Assembly: GCF_040529045.1 (NCBI RefSeq)
Contig: NZ_CP131914.1
Location: forward strand, 2,216,501-2,280,500
Direction of reading: 5' to 3'
DNA length: 64,000 bases
DNA from: Xanthomonas indica
GTDB lineage: Bacteria; Pseudomonadota; Gammaproteobacteria; Xanthomonadales; Xanthomonadaceae
In this document: positions 1-6,965 of the stretch, one piece after another
Layout: each line of letters opens with the position of its first letter
Position numbering within the stretch: the stretch's first letter is position 1
Made by a program: the position numbers and the translations under genes
The notes under the pieces: generated by a model
The model's input: only the letters and a program-made list of their open reading frames with translations
Database searches by the model: none
What the model was told of the DNA's origin: nothing

Positions 1-430
1 CGACGTAAATTCCGACGTGCGTCACATTGCCCGCGCTGCCGAAGAACACCAGGTCGCCGGTGCTCAGGCGCTGCGGGTCGATCCGCGGCCCCTGCACCGC
101 GGCCAGCTCGCGCGAGGTGCGCGGCAGCCGCAGGTCGAGCATGTCGCGATAGACGTAGGCGACCAGGCCGCTGCAGTCGAACCCGGACTCGGGGGTGTTG
201 CCGCCGTAGCGGTAGGGCGTGCCGACCAGGCCCAGCGCGCGCATCAGCACCGCATTGGCCGCGACCGGGTCGGCAGGCGCCACCTGCGGCCACTCGCGCA
301 CCGTCACCGGTGCCGGCCGGGTGTGGCGGACCTCGTGGCGTCCGCAGGCCGCCAGCGCGGCGGTGCACAGCAGCGGAAGCCACCACGGGAACGCGCGGCG
401 GCCGCGCGGCGAAACTGGCGTGTTGTGCAT
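1..430 (-). CDS. NlpC/P60 (C40) peptidase, probable lipoprotein, partial at window edge
   Basis: Murein peptide hydrolase of the NlpC/P60 family, expected to act at the cell envelope. Reading from 430 the N-terminus has basic residues, a hydrophobic run and a lipobox-like LAAC at residues 26-29, so lipid anchoring at Cys29 is likely. The family core follows: GTPYRYGG, then FDCSGLV with the presumed nucleophile Cys86, then a GDLVFFG block and THVGIYV with the presumed catalytic His138. The gene runs off the left edge after residue 143, so the C-terminal third is not visible. It is transcribed away from slyD. The family is clear; the exact substrate bond is not. Confidence 0.88.
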   Translation of the reverse strand, partial: MHNTPVSPRGRRAFPWWLPLLCTAALAACGRHEVRHTRPAPVTVREWPQVAPADPVAANAVLMRALGLVGTPYRYGGNTPESGFDCSGLVAYVYRDMLDLRLPRTSRELAAVQGPRIDPQRLSTGDLVFFGSAGNVTHVGIYV

Positions 431-539
431 GGAGCCGGGATAATGCGCGACCTCAGAAGGCCGCCATGATGGCGGCGCTCCCGGCGGCCGACAAGCCGCC
501 CATCCCGTCTGCCCCCGGCAGCCACAGCGCAGAGTGCAC

Positions 540-1019
540 ATGAAGATCGAAAAAGACCGCGTCGTCCGTTTCCACTACACCGTTTCGGAAGTCGGTCAAG
601 AACCGATCGAAAGCTCCAAGGACCGCGATCCGCTGGTGATCCTGGTCGGCCACGGCAACATCATCCCGGGCCTGGAGAACGCGATGCTGGACAAGGCCGC
701 CGGCGACAGCTTCGGCGTCGACGTGGCCGCCAAGGACGCCTACGGCGAATACCGCGAGGGCCTGAGCCAGCGCGTGCCGAAGAAGCATTTCGGCGCGGCC
801 AAGCTGCAGCCGGGCAGCCAGGTGGTGCTGCAGACCAACTTCGGCCCGCGCGCGGTGACCGTGCAGAAGGTCGGCATGAGCGTGGTCGACGTCGACCTCA
901 ACCACCCGATGGCCGGCAAGGACCTGCACTTCGACGTGGAGATCGTCGACGTGCGCGAGGCCAGCGCCGAAGAGATCGAGCACGGCCACGTGCACGGCGA
1001 CGGCGGCCACCACCACTGA
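540..1019 (+). CDS. slyD: FKBP-type peptidyl-prolyl isomerase, SlyD-like
   Basis: Cytoplasmic FKBP-type prolyl isomerase and chaperone of 160 residues. The N-terminal FKBP half carries LVGHGNIIPGLENAM, an insert-in-flap region lies at about residues 75-120, and the chain returns to the FKBP fold with DLHFDVEIVDV. The tail EHGHVHGDGGHHH is a short histidine-rich metal-binding tail like the longer one of E. coli SlyD, which supplies nickel to hydrogenase maturation; no hydrogenase gene is in the window, so here the tail may only bind metal. An in-frame GTG at 534 would add two residues; the ATG at 540 starts the conserved MKIEKD. It stands alone, divergent from the peptidase at 430. Confidence 0.93.
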   Translation: MKIEKDRVVRFHYTVSEVGQEPIESSKDRDPLVILVGHGNIIPGLENAMLDKAAGDSFGVDVAAKDAYGEYREGLSQRVPKKHFGAAKLQPGSQVVLQTNFGPRAVTVQKVGMSVVDVDLNHPMAGKDLHFDVEIVDVREASAEEIEHGHVHGDGGHHH

Positions 1020-1152
1020 TTGCGTTGGCGGCGGTGCCGGTCGCGCCGGTGCCGCCGGCCCTGGCGCCGCGCGCAGCGGCGCCGTCGCGCCGCCGCGGAC
1101 GCCGGCGGCCCTCCTGATCGCGGCGAGGGGACATTCGCCGGCCTTCCGCCCG

Positions 1153-2400
1153 GTGCCCGTCTTGGCTTCCTCCGCCCCCCTGTTGCAGCCCGTCGCGCCC
1201 GCCGAGCGCATCGCCACGCTGGACGTGCTGCGCGGCTTCGCCCTGCTGGGCATCCTGCTGATGAACATCGAGGGCTTCGTCGGTCCGCTGGACGCGGCGC
1301 TGACCGGCCTGGATCCGGCGCTGCGCGGCGCCGACCGCATCGCCGACGCCCTGGTCTACATCCTGGTGCAGGGCAAGTTCTACACCTTGTTCTCGCTGCT
1401 GTTCGGCATGGGCTTTGCGGTGATGGCGCAGCGCGCCGAGACCGCGCGGCGGCCGTTCGGCGGGTTCTTCCTGCGCCGCAGCGCGGGGCTGTTGCTGATC
1501 GGCCTGCTGCACGCGCTGCTGCTGTGGTCCGGCGACATCCTGGTCAGTTATGCGCTGCTGGCGTTCATGCTGCTGGCGTTCCGCGAGGCGCCCACGCGCT
1601 GGCTGCCGGGGATGGCGCTGGTGGTGTATCTGTTCGCGCCGGCGCTGTGGCTGCTGATCGGCGCGGTGGCGTCGGCGGCGCAGGCCGATCCGCACGCTGC
1701 GGCGCAGTGGCAGCGCGACATGGCCGAGCAGGCGCAGCACAGCGCCGCGGCGCTGGCGCAGCAGCGCGAGGTATTCGGCCACGGCAGCTATGTCCAGGCC
1801 ACCGCGCAACGCGCGCGCGACCTGGTCGAATCGCTGAGCGGGCTGCTGTTCAATGCGCCGAGCATCTTCGGCATGTTCCTGCTCGGCGCCTGGTGCGTAC
1901 GCAGCGGTCTGGCCGCGCACCCGCAGCGCTTCCCGCGGCTGCTCGCCGCGCTGCGCTGGGGCGTGTTGCCGCTGGGCCTGGCGCTGATGTTGCTGAGCTT
2001 CCGGCTGGAGCCGTGGATGGACCCGGCGCGGCTGGATCTGCGCCTGACCGGTGCCTATGCGCTGGCCAGCATCGCCAGCGGTCTGATGGCGCTGGGCTAT
2101 GCGGCCTGGCTGGTGCGCGCCGCGCCCGCGCTGCAGTGGCTGGCGCCGGCCGGGCGCATGGCGCTGAGCAACTACCTGCTGCAGTCGCTGGTGTGCACCA
2201 CGCTGTTCTATGGCTACGGCTTCGGCTACTTCGAGCGCTTGCCGCGCGCCTGGCAGATCCCGTTCGCGGTCGCGCTGTTCGCGCTGCAGGTGGTGGTGTC
2301 GCACTGGTGGTTGCAGCGGTTCCGCTTCGGCCCGGTGGAGTGGCTGTGGCGCTCGGCCAGCTATCTGCGCTGGCAGCCGATGCGCCGCGGCGCGGCCTGA
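1153..2400 (+). CDS. DUF418 family integral membrane protein (YeiB-like)
   Basis: Polytopic inner-membrane protein of 415 residues. The N-terminus carries the family signature ERIATLDVLRGFALLGILL followed by MNIEG, then several hydrophobic helices; the C-terminal DUF418 part is recognisable from AGRMALSNYLLQSL and the aromatic stretch FYGYGFGYF. The function of the family is not established; relatives such as YeiB resemble acyltransferase-like membrane proteins in the N-terminal half. A GTG at 1153 is taken as the start because it precedes the signature by about 20 residues, but no strong ribosome-binding site is visible and a nearby downstream start is possible. Confidence 0.8.
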   Translation: MPVLASSAPLLQPVAPAERIATLDVLRGFALLGILLMNIEGFVGPLDAALTGLDPALRGADRIADALVYILVQGKFYTLFSLLFGMGFAVMAQRAETARRPFGGFFLRRSAGLLLIGLLHALLLWSGDILVSYALLAFMLLAFREAPTRWLPGMALVVYLFAPALWLLIGAVASAAQADPHAAAQWQRDMAEQAQHSAAALAQQREVFGHGSYVQATAQRARDLVESLSGLLFNAPSIFGMFLLGAWCVRSGLAAHPQRFPRLLAALRWGVLPLGLALMLLSFRLEPWMDPARLDLRLTGAYALASIASGLMALGYAAWLVRAAPALQWLAPAGRMALSNYLLQSLVCTTLFYGYGFGYFERLPRAWQIPFAVALFALQVVVSHWWLQRFRFGPVEWLWRSASYLRWQPMRRGAA

Positions 2401-2489
2401 GCGCAGGCGCTGCCGCGGCGTCCTCACATCTGCCGCGCGGCCGCCCATGGCATGCTCCGCGGCGACCGAGACATGCGACAGGACAGCCG

Positions 2490-2561
2490 ATGGATGACGT
2501 GAGAGGCGGCAACACGCCCGCCAGCGATACCGCCCCCCTGCGCGCCGAGCGTGCGTCGTGA
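2490..2561 (+). CDS. possible 23-residue upstream ORF overlapping the gor start
   Basis: An ATG at 2490 opens a 23-codon frame whose TGA at 2559-2561 overlaps the GTG start of glutathione reductase (GTGA). The peptide is hydrophilic and has no recognisable domain. The overlap geometry is that of a translationally coupled leader, but the frame is short and may be chance. No clear ribosome-binding site is seen. It is listed because it touches the start of gor; a function is not claimed. Confidence 0.25.
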   Translation: MDDVRGGNTPASDTAPLRAERAS

Positions 2562-3919
2562 GCGGGCCGATCCGCGATTACGACCTGCTGGTACTGGGCG
2601 GCGGGTCCGGTGGCCTGGCCACTGCGTTCCGCGCCGCCAGCCACGGCGCGCGCGTGGCGATCCTGGAGCCGAACGCGCTCGGTGGCACCTGCGTCAATGT
2701 CGGTTGCGTGCCGAAGAAAGCGATGTGGCTGGCGGCGGACCTGGTCGAGCGCATCGACCTGGCGCGTGCGGTCGGTTTCGCCATTCCCGAGGCCACGCTG
2801 TCGTGGGCGGAACTGGTGGCGCATCGCCAGGGCTACATCGGCAACATCCACGCCAGCTACCGGCGGCGCCTGGATGCCGATGGCGTGGTGCTGATCCCGC
2901 GGCGCGGCCGGCTGGTCGATGCGCACACCGTCGAATGCGACGACGGCGTGCGGGTCAGCGCCAACCACGTGGTGATCGCCACCGGCGCGCATCCGTTGCG
3001 GCCGCAGATCGAAGGCGCCGACCTGGGCCTGGTCTCGGACGACTTCTTCAACCTGTGCGAGGCGCCGCCGCGGGTGGGGATCGTCGGCGGTGGCTACATC
3101 GCGGTGGAACTGGCCGGGCTGCTGCAGGCGCTGGGCAGCCGGGTGGAGCTGTACGTGCAGGGCGAGCGCCTGCTGGAGCGGTTCGACGCGGAACTGGCGC
3201 GGCAGCTCGCCGACAACCTGCACCACCAGGGCGTGCGCCTGCATTTCGGCTATCGCGCCAGCGCCCTGCGCCGCAGCGGCGAGGGCCTGTGCGTGGTCGA
3301 TGCGCAGGGACGGCCGGGCGACAGCGTCGACAAGGTGTTCTTCGCGATCGGGCGCCGTCCCAATACCCGCGACCTGGGCCTGGAAGCGCTGGGCGTGCGC
3401 CTGGGCGACAAGCACGAGATCGTGGTGGACGATTACCAGAACACCGACGTGCCGGGGCTGTATGCGATCGGCGACGTGGCCGGCAAGGTCGGCCTGACTC
3501 CGGTGGCGATCGCCGCCGGGCGCAAGCTGATGGACCGCGTGTTCGGCGGCCGGCCGCAGGCGCGGCTGGACTACGAGAACGTGCCCAGCGTGGTGTTCTC
3601 GCACCCGCCGCTGGGCCAGGTGGGGCTGGGCGAGGAGCAGGCGCGCGAGCGCTATGGCGCCGACGCGGTGACCGTGTACCGCAGCAACTTCCGGCCGATG
3701 CTGCAGGCACTGGCCGACTCGCCGCAGCGCAGCCTGTTCAAGCTGGTGTGCGTCGGTGCCGACGAGCGCGTGGTCGGCGTCCATCTGCTGGGCGATGGCG
3801 CCGACGAGATCCTGCAGGGCTTCGCGGTGGCGTTGAAGCTGGGCGTGACCAAGCAGCAACTGGAGGACACCGTGGCGATCCATCCGACCTCGGCCGAGGA
3901 AGTGGTGCTGATGCGCTGA
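2558..3919 (+). CDS. gor: glutathione-disulfide reductase
   Basis: Cytoplasmic flavoenzyme (453 residues) that reduces glutathione disulfide with NAD(P)H. It shows the FAD-binding GGGSGG at residues 14-19, the redox disulfide in GGTCVNVGC (Cys45 and Cys50), the nucleotide-binding GGGYIAVELAG, the second FAD contact GLYAIGD, and the C-terminal HPTSAEE with the active-site His-Glu pair. Length is normal. The loop after the second Rossmann strand reads VELYVQGERLLERF; from memory the NADPH-selecting arginines of E. coli Gor lie here and the first is Gln in this protein, so coenzyme preference could differ. The GTG start at 2558 is fixed by the conserved N-terminus. Confidence 0.93.
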   Translation: MSGPIRDYDLLVLGGGSGGLATAFRAASHGARVAILEPNALGGTCVNVGCVPKKAMWLAADLVERIDLARAVGFAIPEATLSWAELVAHRQGYIGNIHASYRRRLDADGVVLIPRRGRLVDAHTVECDDGVRVSANHVVIATGAHPLRPQIEGADLGLVSDDFFNLCEAPPRVGIVGGGYIAVELAGLLQALGSRVELYVQGERLLERFDAELARQLADNLHHQGVRLHFGYRASALRRSGEGLCVVDAQGRPGDSVDKVFFAIGRRPNTRDLGLEALGVRLGDKHEIVVDDYQNTDVPGLYAIGDVAGKVGLTPVAIAAGRKLMDRVFGGRPQARLDYENVPSVVFSHPPLGQVGLGEEQARERYGADAVTVYRSNFRPMLQALADSPQRSLFKLVCVGADERVVGVHLLGDGADEILQGFAVALKLGVTKQQLEDTVAIHPTSAEEVVLMR

Positions 3920-4009
3920 GAGAAAGCGGCGATCCGACGGCTGGCCGGCCGTCGCGCCGTAAAATGGCGGCATGCATGTGTTCTCTCCTCCTTGCCGCGG
4001 CGCTGCGCG

Positions 4010-4948
4010 ATGAGCGCGCCCGGTACCTCCGCCAGCGTCGCTCCCGCCGCCACACAGGCCAGCCTCGGCGGTGTGCTGCTCGCCGCGGGCGGTGCGATCG
4101 CGTTCTCCGGCAAGGCCATCATCGTCAAGCTCGGCTACCGCTATGGTGTCGATGCGGTGACCCTGCTGGCCTTGCGCATGCTGGTGGCGCTGCCGTGCTT
4201 CGCGGCGATGGCGCTGTGGGCGGCCCGGCGCGCGCCGCCGCTGCAGCCCGGCGACCGCTGGCGGATCGTCGCGCTGGGCGTGCTCGGCTACTACCTGGCC
4301 AGCTTCCTGGATTTCCTCGGCCTGGCCTACATCACCGCGACCCTGGAGCGGCTGATCCTCTATCTCACCCCGACCCTGGTGCTGCTGATCGGCGTGCTGC
4401 TGTGGCGGCGACGTCCGCAGCGGCGCCAGCTGTGGGCGCTGGCGTTGAGCTACCTGGGCGTGTTGCTGGCGTTCGGCCACGACCTGCGCATCGGCGGCGC
4501 GCGCACCGCCTGGGGCAGCCTGCTGGTGTTCGGCAGCGCGCTGGCCTATGCGGCCTATCTGGTCGGCAGCGGCCAACTGGTGGCGCGGGTCGGCGCGGTA
4601 CGGCTGACCGCCTACGCCAGCCTGGTCGCCTGCGCGCTGTGCATTGCCCAGTTCCTGCTGCTGCGGCCGCTGCAGGCGCTGGCCTTGCCGGCACCCGTGT
4701 ACGCGCTGTCGCTGCTCAACGGCACGCTGTGCACCGCGGTGCCGGTGCTGGCGACGATGCTGGCGGTGCAGCGGATCGGCTCGGCGCTGGCGTCGCAGAT
4801 CGGCATGCTCGGCCCGGTCTCCACTATCGTGCTCAGCGTGCTGCTGCTGGGCGAGGCGATGGGGCCGTGGCAGATCGCCGGCACCGTGCTGGTGCTGGGC
4901 GGCGTGCTGCTGGTGTCGCGGCCGGTGCGGACGCGGCCGGCGGCATGA
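4010..4948 (+). CDS. EamA/DMT-superfamily transporter
   Basis: Inner-membrane drug/metabolite transporter of 312 residues with the usual ten predicted hydrophobic helices arranged as two EamA repeats. The first repeat begins GGVLLAAGGAIAFSGKAIIV and the second follows AWGSLLVFGSALAYAAYLVG; the C-terminal helix pair contains ASQIGMLGPVSTIVLSVLLLGE, typical of the family. The substrate cannot be told from sequence; relatives export amino acids, purine derivatives or other metabolites. A TTG 18 bases further upstream is in frame, but ATG at 4010 is preferred. The stop overlaps the start of the ATL gene (ATGA), so the two are probably co-transcribed and coupled. Confidence 0.88.
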   Translation: MSAPGTSASVAPAATQASLGGVLLAAGGAIAFSGKAIIVKLGYRYGVDAVTLLALRMLVALPCFAAMALWAARRAPPLQPGDRWRIVALGVLGYYLASFLDFLGLAYITATLERLILYLTPTLVLLIGVLLWRRRPQRRQLWALALSYLGVLLAFGHDLRIGGARTAWGSLLVFGSALAYAAYLVGSGQLVARVGAVRLTAYASLVACALCIAQFLLLRPLQALALPAPVYALSLLNGTLCTAVPVLATMLAVQRIGSALASQIGMLGPVSTIVLSVLLLGEAMGPWQIAGTVLVLGGVLLVSRPVRTRPAA

Positions 4949-5325
4949 GTCCACGACGGCCGCCCGCAGCGACGGCAACGGCGTCGGCCACGACGACGGC
5001 CGAGGCGCACGCGCGGATCCTGGCGACGATCCAGGCGATCCCGCCGGGCCAGGTGCGCGGCTATGGCGAGGTGGCGATGCTGGCCGGCTTGCCGGGACGC
5101 GCACGCCTGGTGGCACGCCTGCTCGGCAGCAACAGCGATGCCGCGCTGCCCTGGCACCGGGTGCTGCGCAGCGACGGCCGCATCGCGTTCCCCGAAGGCT
5201 CGCGTGGTTATCGCGAACAATGCCAGCGCCTGCGCGCCGAAGGCGTGGTTGTACAGGGTGGACGCGTGAAGCGCCGAGCGTCACCGGCGCGCGATCTCGA
5301 TGCCGAGGTGTGGGGGCCGCGGTAG
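4945..5325 (+). CDS. alkyltransferase-like (ATL) protein, MGMT-fold without the acceptor cysteine
   Basis: DNA-binding protein of 126 residues from the O6-alkylguanine-DNA alkyltransferase fold. The winged-helix part is intact: ILATIQAIPPGQVRGYGEVA, then AGLPGRARLVARLLGSN with the DNA-flipping arginine region, then the active-site motif. Where MGMT/Ogt have PCHRV, this protein has PWHRV with Trp70, which defines the ATL subgroup: members bind alkylated guanine and pass the lesion to nucleotide excision repair rather than repairing it directly. An Ala/Thr-rich N-terminal extension of about 20 residues precedes the domain. It overlaps the transporter stop by 4 bases (ATGA). Confidence 0.9.
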   Translation: MSPRRPPAATATASATTTAEAHARILATIQAIPPGQVRGYGEVAMLAGLPGRARLVARLLGSNSDAALPWHRVLRSDGRIAFPEGSRGYREQCQRLRAEGVVVQGGRVKRRASPARDLDAEVWGPR

Positions 5326-5390
5326 CGAGGCCCACGAGAACTGCGGCGGCCGGTGCCTCAACGCGCAGAAGAGGCCGGCTGTGATTGGCT

Positions 5391-5885
5391 TACCCCCTCT
5401 CCCTTGGGGGCGACAGGGCACGGCGTGCGCGCCACTGGCGCGCGTGCCCTGGAGCGCCCGCGCCGCAAGCGCGGGCCGGGGCGCGGAGCGGGGGTTGGGT
5501 GGTGAGGGCAGGGCGGGAAGCGCATGCGGTGTTTCAACTGCACGAGGCTGCGCCCGTACCCTCATCCGCCCCTTCGGGGCACCTTCCCCCAAAAAGGGGG
5601 CCATGGTCCCGGGGGGAGAAGGGGGTGCAGGCCCCTCTCCGTCCGGGAGAGGGGTTGGGGTGAGGGCAGGGCGCGAAGCGCACGCGGTGTTTCAACTGCG
5701 CGCGGCTGCGCCCGTACCCTCATCCGCCCCTTCGGGGCACCTTCTCCCGCAGGGAGAAGGGGGGGCAAGCCCCTCTCCCTCCGGGAGAGGGGTTGGGGTG
5801 AGGGTCGGGGCGCGAAGCGCATGCGGTGCTTCAACTGCACGAGGCTGCGCCCCGAACACCATCCGCCCTTCGGCGCACCCACTGG
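5391..5885. repeat. intergenic repeat cluster: three copies of a composite palindromic unit
   Basis: Three related units at roughly 5495-5590, 5640-5750 and 5775-5885. Each contains GGGGTTGGGGTGAGGG or a variant, a GCGAAGCGC core, a shared stretch GGTGTTTCAACTGC (GGTGCTTCAACTGC in the third), then in the first two a reverse-oriented copy of the element that recurs at 37.4-37.8 kb and 50.2 kb (CCCTCATCCG ... CACCTT). Hairpins of the form CCCCTCTCC / GGAGAGGGG occur in two of them. No gene with family similarity is seen in 5326-6132. These are short non-coding repeats of the sort common between genes in Xanthomonas. Confidence 0.8.
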
Positions 5886-5916
5886 TGATGGTGCTTGGAA
5901 GAGAGGGCTTGGTCCT

Positions 5917-6004
5917 TGTGGGAGGGACTTCAGTCCCGACGCTGTTTGCGCAGCCTGCGGGTTGGCCGGTGTCGTTCGTCGCGACTGAAGTCGCTCCTGC
6001 AGGA
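5917..6004. repeat. REPIN-like inverted pair of REP elements
   Basis: A REP copy with core GGGAGGGACTTCAGTCCC at 5919-5940 is followed about 40 bases on by an inverted, slightly diverged copy (GCGACTGAAGTCGCTCC, around 5981-5997). The two face each other, the arrangement of a REPIN. The same core recurs at 37.5, 37.7, 37.9 and 44.0 kb. Confidence 0.75.
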
Positions 6005-6132
6005 GGCAGCGAGAAGGGTGCGGCGGTTCCCTCGGGGGCGATCGCGGTCGAGGCGCCGGAATGCCGCCGCGTCGGTTGGAGTGCAGTCTCCGGCGAGCGG
6101 CTATGATGGGGGCAGTTGCCACGGACCCGACC

Positions 6133-6789
6133 ATGTTCCCCAGACTTCCGCCCGTCACCCAAGCGCTGCTGATCGGCAACGTCGTGGTGTTCCTGCTGCA
6201 GATGTTGCTCGGCACGGACACGTTCTCGCCCTTCATGCTGTGGCCGATCGGCGCCTTCGATGCGTTTTCGCCCGGGCAGAATTTCCAGCTCTGGCAGTTG
6301 CTGACCTATGGCTTCCTGCACGGCAGCTTCTCGCATCTGCTGTTCAACATGCTGGCGCTGTACATGTTCGGCGGGCCGCTGGAACAGACCTGGGGCAACA
6401 AGCGCTTCCTGACCTACTACCTGGTGTGCGTGGTCGGTGCCGGCCTGTGCCAGTTGCTGGTCGGCTGGTGGATGCTCAGCAACGGCAACGAGCCGTATCC
6501 GACCCTGGGCGCCTCCGGCGGCATCTTCGGCCTGCTGCTGGCCTTCGGCATGCTGTTCCCGAACCAGCGGGTGGTGCTGCTGTTCCCGCCGATCCCGATG
6601 AAGGCGCGGACCTTCGTCATCGTGTTCGGCGCGCTGGAACTGCTGATGGGCTTCACCGGCTGGCAGCCGGGCGTGGCGCATTTCGCGCATCTGGGCGGCA
6701 TGCTGTTCGGCTGGCTGATGATCCGCTACTGGCGCGGCCAGCCGCCGTTCGGCAAGCGCAAGCCGCCGCGTCCGCGCATCGTGCGCTGA
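6133..6789 (+). CDS. rhomboid family intramembrane serine protease
   Basis: Inner-membrane serine protease of 218 residues that cleaves transmembrane segments. About six hydrophobic helices are visible. The family motifs are present in order: the HxxxN-type oxyanion motif in FSHLLFNMLALYMFG, the nucleophile in TLGASGGIFG, and the catalytic histidine in VAHFAHLGGMLFG. A basic tail (GKRKPPRPR) ends the protein. Earlier in-frame ATG codons exist (6061, 6100) but the family N-terminus starts at MFPRLPPV, so 6133 is chosen. It stands alone after the repeat cluster and is convergent with the M13 peptidase genes. Confidence 0.92.
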   Translation: MFPRLPPVTQALLIGNVVVFLLQMLLGTDTFSPFMLWPIGAFDAFSPGQNFQLWQLLTYGFLHGSFSHLLFNMLALYMFGGPLEQTWGNKRFLTYYLVCVVGAGLCQLLVGWWMLSNGNEPYPTLGASGGIFGLLLAFGMLFPNQRVVLLFPPIPMKARTFVIVFGALELLMGFTGWQPGVAHFAHLGGMLFGWLMIRYWRGQPPFGKRKPPRPRIVR

Positions 6790-6897
6790 GCGCACGCCGG
6801 CCTCCGCGCGCAGGCATCGCCGCGCGCGCAGCGCCCTCGCGTTGACAGCCGCCTGCGCAGCGCAGGCGCCGACGACACGTTTTCCCATCCCTGAACG

Positions 6898-6927
6898 CAA
6901 GACGGCGCGGTTGCCCGCGCCGTCTTG
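6898..6927. terminator. hairpin between convergent genes
   Basis: Perfect 13-bp arms CAAGACGGCGCGG / CCGCGCCGTCTTG with a 4-base loop, between the rhomboid gene and the oppositely oriented M13 gene. No T tract follows on either strand, so it may act as a bidirectional mRNA 3' end stabiliser rather than a classic terminator. Confidence 0.5.
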
Positions 6928-6965
6928 CTGTGCGTGCCTGGCCGGCGGCTAGCGCCGGCAGCGGC

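Noticed and set aside
1850-5335. Long open frame on the minus strand (over 1100 codons) across DUF418, gor and the transporter genes
   Set aside because: Its translation is Arg/Gln/His-rich low-complexity with no domain, and it is antisense to genes with clear families. High GC removes stop codons in such frames.
5524-5988. Short plus-strand frames across the repeat cluster
   Set aside because: They translate repeats and repeat themselves; no ribosome-binding site or family.
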